64,000 bases of DNA, taken from positions 496,001-560,000 of the forward strand of contig JABSSW010000028.1 in NCBI GenBank assembly GCA_018902385.1, read 5' to 3'. The translations under genes and the position numbers were made by a program. The DNA is from Physcia stellaris. Its lineage: Eukaryota > Ascomycota > Lecanoromycetes > Caliciales > Physciaceae. Within the stretch, counting starts at the first letter, position 1; each line of letters opens with the position of its first letter. Under the pieces are notes generated by a model. That model saw only the letters and a program-made list of their open reading frames with translations, made no database searches and was not told the DNA's origin. Of the stretch, positions 46,601 to 58,816 are shown piece after piece.

Positions 46601-48554
46601 CCATGCTTCTAAGGCGTCTGCGGTCAGTTCAGGGATGACAGCTAGGTTGATCTCAATCTGCGCGAAGATAGCGATTGTTGTAAAAGCAACGGAAGGCGTG
46701 AGGTCACCGTGGAGAAACGCATACCTTGGGCAGTTAGCAGATTTTGACAAGCGATCAAGTTCCTTACATTGCCAATGCTACAGCGGACAACATCACAGGC
46801 CCGAGTATCCAAATCGAGATTAAGACTGTATCCAAGCAAAAGACTCTCCACTGCTTAGCCAGCTCTGCGGATCGAGACTGCCTGATCTTCGATTCCCACT
46901 GCCGTTCCAAAGCAGAAAACTTGATCTGGCGTATACCCTGTAGAGCTTCTGTAACGACAACCTGTCATGGCGTTAGTAACTTAGTGGTCTGGTAGAACAC
47001 ACCTTTATCATACCATTTTCTGGTCACGAAGTGTCATTAGCTCTCCCTGCGTTTTAGTATAGGCCTTGGAGGCGTAGACGTTGATTGGAAGTACCAGAAC
47101 GAATACGCCCAAGCCAGCGAGTAGCGCTGCCCACCCAATGAGGGTCTCTAAGATCCAAACGCTCACGATTAACCGAACGACTGTTGACGGATAGAGAAAC
47201 CAGAAAGTTGCAAAGTCAGCGACCCTTTTGGTATCAACCCCCACTAGGTTTATCTGAGCTTGCCGGCTCTTCTGTGCGTCTTCATCGATCGGCTTGCCAT
47301 TATGATCCCCTAAGATGGCACCATTGGTAGACCCATTGCCCGGAGTCGTTGTAGCAGTTCCTGTCTTTGCAAGGGATTTGACATCCTTGCGCCGGGTGGC
47401 CTTAGCTACGATGAAAGCGGACAGCTCAGAGCGAATCATGGCCCCTAATCGCGCCCCTATGCCAACCAATGTTAAATCATGTGATGCGAATCTTTCATAT
47501 CCACTTACAGACAATCCACAAGAGCCAAGTCTCGAGGGAGTTGGTGATAATTATTGAAGCTCCGAGTCCTATAATCCAAGCCCACGCATCACTGCTGACA
47601 GCTTCACCTTCTGAACGGTGCTCCAGAAGCTCCAAGAATTTGTACATGGCGAGCGAAGGTGCAAAGAGAAGGATACCATGAACGGTAGACAAGACTGTCT
47701 GAAATAAAGCTTCCGGATAATGGGCAGCTAACAGAGTTTTCCAAAGGCGATCTTTGGTCTCCATTGTGTTAAATTGATCATGAAGATGAGCTGATCGGAC
47801 ACCAAGATGGAGATATGGTAGGTCCTCCAGATCTAGACCTTTATTGGCCTTGGCAAAAGACAACAGGCTGTTGACCCAGCCGAAAGTGTATCGGCTAAAG
47901 GCAGAAACAGTGTATTGCTTGTCAACAGGGTAGCCCAGAAAGTAGACCATCGGTCGTCGCGGGTACAATAAGGAAAGTATGAGACACAACACGCCAGCGG
48001 CAAATTGAACAGCATCCAGGACCATGCTTGTGCTGTTCCTGCTCGAGCCATAATCGTTGTATTGCACAAGGACATTTTTCGCAGCTATAGAAACAACGAG
48101 GATCAAAAAGGCGAACGCTGTTCTCAATGCCAAATGATAGAGTAGAATAGGCTGGCGCGAAAGATGAAAGACTGTGATTTGGGGACAAATCAGAAGCTGT
48201 AAGATTGATCAGCTCAGCCAACTCTGTTGAAGAGATAGGCTTGCTCACCCAGCTAGCGAAGGTCATCCAGTCGAAGAAAAGTAGGCTTCTTATGGCAGTT
48301 GTGTTCAAGATGGCAGCGGAGAGTGCCAGGATACATCCTGCACTCCACAACGCTGCGATGGAGTATTTGAGGACACGGACATAGTTCAAATACCCTTTCT
48401 GCGAATCTTCGGTCGCAACGCCATCATGATCTTCATAAAGCTTCTTCTGGCTTGCGTTCGAAGAGGAGCTCCTAAACTTCCACAGTGTCTGGGCAGCAAG
48501 GATACAGATAAAGGCGGTGCTGATGGCGCTGATAACGAGGGGCAGATGATCCAT
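43673..48554 (-). CDS. ABC transporter, ABCC (MRP/YCF1-like) full transporter
   Basis: Predicted complement(join(43673..46724,46768..46961,47014..47456,47509..48196,48249..48554)), about 1560 aa. It probably exports or vacuolarly sequesters conjugated organic anions or toxins. Order: an N-terminal TMD0-like region, TMD1, NBD1 (Walker A GQTGSGKS at about 648, signature LSGGQ, Walker B ILVLDDIFSAVD), a linker, TMD2, then NBD2 (GRTGAGKS at about 1320, LSQGQRQ, IMVLDEATSAVD). As usual for ABCC, NBD1 has Asp where most ABC proteins have the catalytic Glu after Walker B, so only site 2 looks competent. Four introns of 43-52 nt preserve frame. The 5' end is uncertain: the chosen Met (MDHLPLVISAIS) sits inside what is normally the first TMD0 helix, so an upstream exon is likely. 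Confidence 0.9.
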
Positions 48555-50880
48555 AATTACAATAGTGAAGATGCTCAAGATCAAATGGCATCTTCTTCCA
48601 GCGAGGGCGCAGAGAGAAGGAAGGAGAAAAGGATTGCGGGACAAGCCCAGACAGATGTTCAAGGTTGTCCATGGCAAGCATCACTCTCGTCAAGAGTCAG
48701 GATCCAGGCACTTTTTTCGGTTGCATGTGCAGTGATCATCGCGATGCCCCACCAACGATTTTCTGGAACTAAGGTACGGACCACTGAGTCACCGACAGGG
48801 GAATGTGTCGCCTATCCGCAAACAGCCGCCTTTTCACTATTCCCCTTTTCGACCAACGAGACTGGAATCATGAGCACATCACTCCTAGCTCCCAGCCATC
48901 GACCATGTCTAGAGAGTGAGATAAACTTTCTCCTCATGCAAGATCTGACGCTAAACATGTCTGCATCCTGTCAATACGCATCCATCCTATGATCAAGGTG
49001 CGTTTTGCATTTGCAGACTTCGTACGGAAAATTCTTGCAAAGCACACTGCACATGGCTTGTATCTGCCGCCAATGAAACGGCCAAAGCTACGAACCGACC
49101 ACTCTCTGACTGCTTCAACAGCCAATGTGGGAAGCGTCCTGCGACGAGATCGGGAAATTTCCCCTCAAAGACGTTGACTTTCCAATCAATCAAACTTGCA
49201 TTATGCATAATCATCTCGGATTGCAATCATCCGAGTACAAGATCTCGCAGCTCAATTTCACAAGGTAGCTTTTTGACGAAATCCTATTCATTCAGTGGTT
49301 TGCGTTAACAAAAGGGATTCACATGTATATCCACCCTCGCCACCCTGCATGAAATATGGTCGTACCCGAGACTTCGTCCGGAGAGGATCCAGAAGATTAC
49401 TGGCGCCCACCAAACATCCGAGCTAATTGCAAAATCCACTTAGGAAGCCTCATCGAAAGCCATCCTCGCCATCACACTCACCGAGAACGCCCAACGAGAA
49501 CACCCAGCTAGAACATCCACCTAGGTGCCCAGCTGGACTATCTCAGCTAAGGTATTAAGCTAAACCTCTACCTATGCACAAGACACCTCTATATAACTCG
49601 TTCGTGAGGCCTCGAAATGACTGATGTAAGACGCAATTGACTGAGACAAATCCGATGCTTGAAACCACCTCGATAAAAATATTCACATGAACGCGAGAAT
49701 GCGGCGCCAACGGACTTTTGGGAGCCGTGAATTCCACGTCTTGAGGTCGAAAACCCAGCGGTACTTACATGTAGATAGACAAAGAAACCTTCGTTACCCA
49801 CGTGATGTACTTGGCTTTGCGAAGATATCTGGATCGTTGGATGATTCTCCTGGTCTGAACGAGAATTGCTTGAAACAGGTCTTCATAAGCGAAGATTCCA
49901 TGGTCGGATAAGGTCGTGTGCTTTCAACCATCCGGCAGGTTCTGTATGAGATTGTCGAGTACTCAGCTGGTCGTCAGTTTTGAGGCCCACGAATATATTA
50001 AAACTAGAGACCGCCACGCTGAAAGATTACCATCTGTAATGAAGCAGAATCATAATGCTGCTCAGTCACGCGACACGAATACCATACGTTGGCGACACTT
50101 GTACCTTTGGGTACTCTCTTGGATGGGCAGTGATATGAGAAGTGTTGCCAACCCTGTGAGATACGAGAATAGCCTAGAATTGACGAAGAATCGAACGCAA
50201 TGAGGAATAGAAGTTCGTTGATACATTTTATCACAGGGTCCGATAGCTAGAGCTAGTTCATCATGGTGTATTCCTATTACCTTGTAGCAAAGCGTTAAGC
50301 GTTGACTTGGTAACGTGGCGTCGTTGCCATGGTATCGTGTGCTCAGGTCGACTTTGTAATTCTTCATGGCGACTGTTGACTTTTGACAATACAATTGCTG
50401 TTGAAGGTACATACCAACGCCTTTAGTGAAGTGGAGGATGAGAGTCGGCAAGTCGGAGAGGCTGGTCGTTGGATTTGAGACGATCTCGTGTCGTTGAAAC
50501 CACGCTAGTCACGCGCTGCTCCAGCTGGAGAAATGCGGAGAAGTGCTCCTGCAAAACCCAACAAGACGACAATTCAACTTTCCTTCTCCGCAAACTTGCA
50601 TTGAATACCCTGCTTCTGAAGTTTGTCGATATTGAAGACATACAAAACATCCTCACTCCGCCCTTTTCGTTTCCTCCGGCAACTTTCTTCAACCCTCAGC
50701 AAGCTCCAAGCTCCGTGCGGGATCCTGCTCACAGTCTAAATGTACAGTTGTTGGAGAGACTGATCCCACCCAACATCATTGTTCCCGCCTGTGTCCACTG
50801 TTGGATATTATCAAGAATAACCGCCCTACTCTCGATATTACAGAAGGGACAATTACCGATCTTTCCCCCCTCTACGAGCC
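48555..50880. other. Long intergenic region
   Basis: About 2.3 kb between divergent genes (ABCC, minus; Cac2, plus). The first part may include a missing 5' exon of the ABCC gene. Short frames (for example 50469-50915, overlapping the Cac2 start in another frame) show no domain. Near 49430-49540 CCCAGCT/CACCTAGGTG-type motifs recur without a regular period. Confidence 0.5.
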
Positions 50881-53269
50881 ATGAAAGCCTCTCCAATTCA
50901 GATCACATGGCATAATGACAGTAAACCCATATTTTCCGCTCATTTCGAACCTCATGGCAAGGGTCGACTAGCCACTGGAGGTGGAGATAATAATGTCAGA
51001 CTCTGGAAAGTGAACAAAGATGGCGAAGAGAGGACGGTGACATATCTGACTACCTTGGTGAAAGTAAGTAATTCGCCCGATAGTGGGTATCTCGTCAATT
51101 GACTAAGGGCCCCTTCTAGCATACTCAGACTGTCAACGTTGTTCGCTTTGCTCCTCGAGGTTCGTACTATTCTGGACTTGATCAATCTCAACTGATTATG
51201 GGCAGGGGAAATGCTTGCAACAGCTGGAGATGATGGCAACGCGCTACTATGGGTCCCATCAGAGACACATAACTCCGCTCCAGCCTTTGGGGAAGATGCA
51301 CTCGAAGATAAAGAGACTTGGCGAATAAAGCATATGTGTCGCTCGACCACTGCTTCTGAAATATATGATCTTGCCTGGTCTCCTGACGGAGTCTTCTTTA
51401 TCACAGGAAGCTTAGATAATGTAGCTAGGATATACAACGCTCAGACCGGTAAGAGAACATTGGCATGGGGCGGTCTTAGCGCTGGGCTGATATATAATAG
51501 GATCAATGGTGCGACAGATTGCAGAGCACAACCACTACGTGCAGGGCGTAGCATGGGATCCCCTCAATGAATACGTAGCAACGCAGTCTTCAGATCGTTC
51601 TGTCCATATCTACAGCCTCAAGACCAAAGATGGCCAATTCACGCTCAGCCAGCATAACAAGGTGACCAAGATGGATCTCCCCGGGCGGAGGATATCTTCA
51701 AGCAGTCCGGCCCCTCAAGACCTAGGATCTCGATCATTGATCGGACTTGACTCTACATCTCTAGCTCCAGCGTCACCCGCGCCTTCAATGCCAGGTACCC
51801 CAACATCCCTAGCGCTGCCTATGAATCCGCCTGCAATCACCCATAGCCGGCGCTCTTCTTTCGGTTCATCGCCATCCATGCGGCGCTCTGCGTCCCCTGC
51901 TCCATCTATGCCCCTACCAGCAGTTCGACCGATGGAGAACTCCCCGAATCCATACCTTGGCGCTGGAATTGGGGTAAAAAATGCAAGCATATATTTCAAT
52001 GAGACATTAAACTCCTTTTTCCGTCGTTTGACCTTTGCACCGGATGGAAGTCTTCTGTTCACGCCCGCTGGCCAATACCGGACACCCCATGCCGTCGACG
52101 GAGCAAAAACCTCGGATGATGTGATCAATACAGTCTACATATACACTCGAGCTGGTCTAAACAAACCGCCAATTGCTCATCTTCCCGGCCATAAGAAACC
52201 TTCCGTTGCAGTAAAATGCTCGCCAGTTGTCTACACCCATCGATCCAACACCAAGCCAACGGCTCATGTCACAATGGACACGTCATCGGCCGAGGAGGCA
52301 TTAGCAGCTCTACCCGAACCTGTCGTACCATCTAAAGCCCCTACAAGTAACTCCGCCATGGACCCACCTCCATCGACCAGTACCACCATGCCTTCGCCGA
52401 GTGACGTTACAAGGCCAGCGTCATCACCTCGGAACGCTGAGAACGAGACACCAACGCAGCCCCCAGGACCAAGTCCTGCATTTGGGCTACCGTATCGAAT
52501 CGTGTACGCAGTCGCAACGCAGGACTCGGTGTTAGTCTATGACACGCAACAGCAGACACCTTTAGTGGTTGTGAGTAATCTGCACTACGTGACATTCACA
52601 GATGTTACATGGTTAGTTCTTTATCAGCTGTTCTGTAATCTGTAAGGAGCGCTGACAATCGCTACTAGGTCAAACGATGGTCTGACTCTTATCATGAGCT
52701 CCTCGGATGGCTATTGCTCACACCTTGCATTCGCTCCTGGAGAGCTCGGACAAATCTACACGGGGCATGTGCCAACAGCCCATCATCCATCTCTAGCTTT
52801 GTCCGCTCCCTCGACTGCCCAAGTCACGCCTATAGCTACACCAATAACGGCGGCAGCGCCGCCACTAGAGAAGCAGCTCCCGCCTGGATTCGTTTCGTCA
52901 AACTCTCCAGCGCTAACTCCTGCCCGGAGTACAACCCCAAGTACTCAGCAATCTGCAATTCGACCACCAAGCCCGACCAGGTCCAATTCAACATCATCTG
53001 TCGCCACCCAATCAGGCATGGTTAACAGCAACCCTACACCGACATTGGGGAGCGTGCCCAGCGTAGCTGCGAGCAACACGTCTTTCTCGGGCCTGCCATT
53101 GACAACACCTCCACAGACACCGATGTCCGGGCTTGTCAGCGGGCCGAGCTCCGTCAGTGGCAGCGTGCTTGGAAAAAGAGACAACAGTGAATCTGAAATG
53201 GAGGACCCTGCTGGTGTGCCGAAAAGGAAGAGGATAGCACCTACCCTTGTAAAAGGGGAGAGATCGTGA
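50881..53269 (+). CDS. CAC2: Chromatin assembly factor 1 subunit B (Cac2/p60)
   Basis: Predicted join(50881..51063,51120..51159,51206..51448,51501..52611,52669..53269), 725 aa. This is the WD40 subunit of CAF-1, which deposits H3-H4 during replication. The start MKASPIQITWHND and the first WD unit (LATGGGDNNVRLW) are typical of the family. Further units are MLATAGDDGNALLW, FITGSLDNVARIY, VATQSSDRSVHIY and, after a long Ser/Pro insert, FRRLTFAPDGSLL and FTDVTWSNDGLTLIMSSSDGYCS. The C-terminus is Ser/Thr/Pro-rich and ends with a KRKR-type nuclear signal. Introns of 46-57 nt with GT-AG ends preserve frame. The short 40-nt second exon is fixed by both flanking junctions. Confidence 0.93.
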
Positions 53270-54097
53270 AGATAATCCACATGGATTATGAAATTCCTAA
53301 TGCGGCTGGACATTGTTTAGCAGGGATCTTGAATCTATGCGGATTAGCACGGCGCTTGGAGGTTAGCTATGGCTTGCTTTTCTGTTATAAGGCTGTACTT
53401 GGACATTGCATTATGAAGATAGCTTGGGATACTTGGGATACTTGGGATGACGAGTAAGGTAGCTTGTCAGAAGGTCACATGACGGAGAGATGGCTTGAAT
53501 ACCATCATGCTTTTGGAAGAACTTACAGGATAGCAACGCCCTTGCTAGGGGCTGGGACCAGGGCCACCAATTGATATCTTCTGACTGATAGGGGTGCTCT
53601 CATAGAAGGTATCTAGACTGATCATGAGCCTTTGGATATGTGAGCGATGCAGATGTTCGTTGTAATCTAACGCAGTATGACGACGTTGTGGCTTGAAGAT
53701 CACGTGCAGTCACCCTGACAATCTGTAGCGCGAAGCGGGACACCTCAAGGACCAGTCAAGCAGCACCTCCAGCACATCTGCCTTCCTCACTTCAAACTCA
53801 CCATTGTTGTCAACTTCCACAATTACCCTGTGCTGATCATACCAGTAAGTTGCCCTGCATCTTTCAGCGACAGGAAGACACCTGTCGTTTCACGCCAGTT
53901 GGGGGCGCTTCCTTTCTACGTCACAGCCTTCACAGCCTCAAAAGCCGAGAAGATCAGAACTGTCCACAAGACTGTTCTTCACTACATAGATTTATCCTCT
54001 CTTGATATAACTCAGAAGCTTACCTTCTACTGCTCAACAGGGACATCTCATCAAACACCTACTTACAAGTTGAAGCGTCACCACAACTCCACGCAAC
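53270..54097. other. Intergenic region
   Basis: Between Cac2 and the eisosome gene. A GGGATACTT unit is repeated about three times at 53427-53450. No gene is seen. Confidence 0.5.
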
Positions 54098-55559
54098 ATG
54101 CATCGTACCTACTCTATGCGCCAGTCGCGCGCCCCGACTGCCTCGCAAATACAGAATCCTCCACCACCTTCATCTTCCACCAAGTCAGGTCGCTTCTTTG
54201 GCAAGAGCAGTGTCGGTAAGTGATAGATCCTCAACTCCAACCTCCGATTTCCCACACCAGCTGCATTCGATCTTCGATGTCCGGACCTGCGATGGCATAC
54301 ACTATGCCAGTGATCGCTTGCCATAGCTGGTGTATTACTCTTACTCTTTTCCGTGCATCAGTAATGTTATCCCTCACGTCAAGCCTGCGTCCAGCTTATG
54401 CAGCGCTTCGGAGTCTTTGTGTCCCAAGCATTGTTTGGTCGCCATCACTGTTGAGAAACAGATTGATAGCCAGAAGATGTGTTTAAGATCAAAGCTGACA
54501 TCCTCGTTCTATAGGCCATGCATTCCGTAAATCCACTGCGGGCGCATTTGGACCAGATTTGGCGAAGAAGCTCTCACAGCTGGTGAAAATGGAAAAGAAT
54601 GTCATGCGGAGCATGGAGTTAGTCGGCAGAGAGCGTATGGAGGTTGCTGTATGTATTTCAATAATTACCACCTTATAAGTGATGGTATTAACGATTACGC
54701 AGCAACAACTTTCGATCTGGGGCGAAGCTTGCGACGATGATGTCTCGGATGTTACTGATAAGCTGGGTGTCTTGATTTATGAAGTAGGCGAGCTCGAGGA
54801 CCAATTTGTCGACCGCTACGATCAATACCGTGTGACTATCAAAAGCATCCGCAACATCGAAGCCTCAGTGCAGCCCAGCAGAGACCGCAAGCAAAAGATC
54901 ACGGACCAAATTGCTCAACTGAAGTACAAAGAACCAAACAGCCCTCGCATTGTTGTCCTTGAGCAAGAGCTTGTCCGTGCTGAAGCGGAGTCGCTTGTCG
55001 CAGAGGCTCAGCTTTCCAACATCACCCGCGAGAAGCTCAAGGCCGCTTTCACCTATCAGTTCGACGCATTACGTGAACACAGCGAAAAAATGGCAATCAT
55101 TGCTGGCTACGGCAAACATCTTCTAGAGCTTGTCGATGATACTCCTGTCACCCCTGGCGAGACTCGCCAAGCTTATGATGGATACGAGGCTAGCAAAGCG
55201 TACGTTCCCTTAGAGTCTAGTCGAAGGCTTCTATTAACTCTGTTCCTAGTATCATTCAAGACTGTGAGGACGCCCTTACGAATTGGGTTACAGCCAACGC
55301 TGCCGTGTCCCCCAAACTTAGCACGCGTGCACGCAACCTCTCACAGCGACGCAAGCAGCGCACTCAGGGCGAGGGCGTCGATCTGAGTGGTCAAGATTCC
55401 AGCATGAAGGACCGTGAGAGCGGTCTGTGGGTTCCAGCCGGCGCACATCGTGAGTATGCCGATGATGGGGAGGAGGAGGAGGAAGAAGAGGAAGAGGAGG
55501 CAGCCACGGGTCACCCCGAGGAGCGAGGACGGGAAGGTGAGAGGGTTACGGCGGCTTAG
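54098..55559 (+). CDS. Eisosome core BAR-domain protein, Pil1/Lsp1 family
   Basis: Predicted join(54098..54215,54515..54648,54703..55199,55250..55559), 352 aa. It forms plasma-membrane furrows (eisosomes) by coating PI(4,5)P2 membranes with a BAR scaffold. The N-terminus MHRTYSMRQSRAP and the block GPDLAKKLSQLVKMEKNVMRSMELVGRERMEVA are diagnostic of the family. The long helical BAR domain fills the middle, and LTNWVTANAAVSPKLSTRARNLSQRR follows. The C-terminus is acidic, with a run of ten consecutive glutamates. The first intron (54216-54514) is 299 nt, about five times longer than its neighbours. The other two are 54 and 50 nt. Frame is kept throughout. Confidence 0.93.
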
Positions 55560-55985
55560 TAGCTGAGACAAGCATGTAATGTGAAAGGTGTGCAGACCAG
55601 GTTAAGGTATACCCACGTGGAGGATGCGATCGAGGCGACCTCGGGCTTTATTTCCTTGTTGGTTATTTCATGCAAGTAAGTGGTGGATGCTGGAATGATC
55701 TCAAGAGCTATGAGCGGACGAGGAGAGTAGTTGTAATGATCTGAGAGCCTTTGTGTCTTTGCTTGCCTTTCTTATTAGATACCTGCAAGATCGTACATGT
55801 TCCAATTACTTTCCATCTCGTGCTACACCAAATGTCCCACCTCTAATGTCGTGCTATTTAACAACGTCAAGGGCCACGAAACCGAGGAGCAGATCACGTG
55901 ATTTTTGAAAACCCTAAGAAAGCATCTCAAGTCTTCGGACCTACCGAGGGTGCCATGTTTTGCAACTGTATAATATGTGGAAAGA
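55560..55985. other. Intergenic region
   Basis: Pil1 3' region and promoter of the LigD-like gene. No additional gene is seen. Confidence 0.5.
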
Positions 55986-57739
55986 ATGGAGCATCCTACA
56001 GGCTACGACTCAGACACCACAGCTACAGATCTGGATTCAAAGGACTTGACGTTCGTTCCCAGAAGCTCACCACCGACCTCTCTCGAAGCACCGATCTCGC
56101 CACCTCCATTGAAGCGCAGAAAAACTGCACTCGAATCTACAACAAAATTATCTCCCAGGCCGGAAACCGATGATTCCAAAGATTTGTCTAATCTCGCAGC
56201 TATTGAAGCCGGTGAGGCTAAGATCGATGACCATCTAAAGTATTTCTCGGGGCATCTGCGGAAATACGTTAAGGAAGGAAAGGGAGGGTTGGAGGTTATG
56301 AGAGTTGAGGAGTGGATGGATTTGTACCGCAGGAATGAGCATGCGCGGGGGAGGCATTTTGTTGTGCATCAGCATGATCATCCTGTCGCTGGTGGGTCGA
56401 TTCGACTTCGGGCTCTTCTAAATTCTACTTCGTTTCTTGTCTTGCTGGCGTCTTATCTTCTAGTTTCCCATTCTCTTAAGTTGTAGAGCAGCATGATTTC
56501 CGATCGTAATGACTAAAGGAGCAGGTTTTATTTCTTGTAGATATATTGAAGAGGTGCTAAATGAGTGAGGCAGGCGTGCATTATGATCTCAGACTCCAGA
56601 TCTCAGAGAGTAGTAGCATCAGCTTTGCGATCATGTACGGCCTCCCTGGGAACCCAAACTCGAGAAGACTGAATAGGAATGCGACCGAGACGAGGGTGCA
56701 TAACCTGTGGGTAAGTATTCGTTTCTCCTCCTCATGTTTTGAATTTGAATGGTATGATCGACCGTTTCATGGAGTGCAATTAGACACCATTTAGTATCGG
56801 TCCATGTTCCCCTAGACTGACTTTCCAAAGAATCACCTCATCGAAACCGCCTCGTCGCAGACGGGAAGCCTTCTGATATGGGACACTGGCGAATACTCCA
56901 TCCTTCCCTTCCACGAAACATCCTCTAAGGCCACGGACGACGAAGATTCAGAAACCTCGTCCGTCTCTTCATCCGCTCCACGGACTTCAATATCCGAAAG
57001 CGAGAAACTGCATCACGCTTTCCAAAACGTACGTCTGCACTCTAAGCTTTTTCCATTTCACTACTTCCCCATTTAATCTGCATACACGAGACGCCAAAAA
57101 TCCCCATATTTATCGAAGATGAAGCTCACACCACGAGCACAGCGCAAAATCCGCCTCCGCCTACACGGCCACCGCCTGCCCCCAAACTACACCATCTCGC
57201 TCCGCCTCCTCCCCAGCAACAACCTTGCCTCGCAGCCCCCAAAACCCCTCCGCAAACGCCGTCGTCGGCCTTCCACCCACCTCTTTACCAAAGGCCCAAA
57301 TACCAGCGACGAGGACTCTGAATCCGACACCGCTTCCACTCCCACATCCACTGTCAGCCCAGATGGCAAAAGCATCGAGTTGAAGAGTAAGTCAAGAAAA
57401 GAGCTCGCCCAAGAAATCGCAGACCAAGAATCCGAAGCCGTGCGCCTGCACAACGCCTACCCCGGCGCAACGAACAGCATCGGCTCCATCCACCAGCGCC
57501 GCTGGTTCCTGAGTATGGATCGCCGCGCGTCGGGGTTTGTGCCTGTTGCTACTGCCGAAGGAGAAAGGAGATGGGTTAGAGGTGGGGATGGGGATGGGGA
57601 TGGGGATGGGGGCTTCCTGGTGCGCGGAAGGGATGTCGAGAGGAGTGTGCTTACGGGGAGGAACGCGGATGAGGTTATGCGCGATGAGGCCGTGAGGGGG
57701 TTTAGGGGAAGGAGGGGGTGGAGGGCTGTTGTGGAATGA
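55986..57739 (+). CDS. LigD-type 3'-phosphoesterase-domain protein
   Basis: Predicted join(55986..56391,56574..56710,56831..57028,57143..57739), 445 aa. The core RHFVVHQHDHPVAG-VHYDLRLQ, then FAIMYGLPGNP and GSLLIWDTGEYSI, matches the phosphoesterase domain (LigD N-terminal type) that in bacteria trims 3' ends during end-joining. The His and HYD residues of the metal site are visible. The junction VAG|VHYD spans a 182-nt intron, and the other introns are 120 and 114 nt, all longer than in neighbouring genes. The last acceptor could instead be at 57118. A disordered, acidic insert and a basic RKRRRRP segment follow, with a glycine/aspartate repeat near the C-terminus. No ligase or polymerase domain is attached. 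Activity on DNA or RNA is inferred only. Confidence 0.75.
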
Positions 57740-58816
57740 GTTTCGAGGGGGTGGAGGTGGGTTGGATTTTTTGATTTGGGGGTTTTGGGGAGAGGAGGTG
57801 GGTTGATGAGGAATTGATAGGTAGGTCTTTTAGTGCTGAAGTGAAAGAAGGAAGTGTGAGATGCCAGTTTTGGAAAAACCTTTTGTTATTTATTGAAAAG
57901 GCGCCGCGTTTGGGCCTTCTTGTTTTCTGGATGCCTGGTTTCCATGGCTTTGATGATCCTGATGGGGGTTTGGTCAGACTTGAGACTGGTTCAGATGGAT
58001 TTGACGACTTGACGATTTGACGACTTGACGACTTGACGACTTGACGACTTGACGACTTGACGACTTGACGACTTGACGACTTGACGACTTGACGACTTGA
58101 CGACTTGACGACTTGACGACTTGACGACTTGACGACTTGACGACTTGACGACTTGACGACTTGACGACTTGACGACTTGACGACTTGACGACTTGACGAC
58201 TTGACGACTTGACGACTTGACGACTTGACGACTTGACGACTTGACGACTTGACGACTTGACGACTTGACGACTTGACGACTTGACGACTTGACGACTTGA
58301 CGACGTGAGGACTCGACGACTTGACGATTTGGGAATGAAATTTGCCAAGAGGTCAATTGACGATATACTGATCTTGGTTTCGTACCTCGTATATCGGGTT
58401 CGATACTAGTAGGCCTAAGAATTGACAAGAGAGATATTATACATGAGGATTGCGGTCGTTGACAGTTTCGTAGCGACTAGGAGGAACATACTGGATAGAA
58501 AAAAAGAAAAGAAGGAAAGGGGCATAAAAAACGTGTGAGAGAGAAGAAAAAGAAGAGCATAGCCACCGGCATCAGTATGATCAGTCACAGCGGGACTTCG
58601 TAGATGCGTGAACGGAATCGAATTGATGTCAATACCAATCAACCGACTCTGTTTAATCCGAAGCATTTCTCTGCACTGTTTCCATAAGCATGAACATATC
58701 CAAGTCCCAACTCCAATTGCACGGGAAAAGGACCGGGTAATCCAACACCCATCGTTGCGTCCCATCATCACTTACAAACCTGTACACCCTACCCACGAAC
58801 CACCCCAATCCAAAAC
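57740..58816. other. Intergenic region dominated by a satellite array
   Basis: Convergent space between the LigD-like gene and the cysteine-rich gene, holding the 8-bp repeat array at 58001-58330. Outside the array I see no gene. The open frames across it are artefacts of the repeat. Confidence 0.7.
58001..58330. repeat. 8-bp tandem repeat array (GACGACTT)n
   Basis: About 41 head-to-tail copies of GACGACTT, almost perfect in the middle and with variants only at the edges (GACGATTT near 58011, and GTGAGGACTC and GACGATTT near 58306-58330). Because 8 is not a multiple of 3, every forward frame encodes the same eight residues in rotation, and so does every reverse frame (SSSRQVVK on the minus strand). 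No stop arises, so long but meaningless ORFs appear. Confidence 0.97.

Noticed and set aside
58001-58330. CRISPR-like array
   Set aside because: There are no spacers. The unit is a plain 8-bp tandem repeat in a eukaryotic genome.
57974-58428. 145- and 124-codon minus-strand ORFs of repeated SSSRQVVK
   Set aside because: They are the translation of an 8-bp satellite that is open in all frames.
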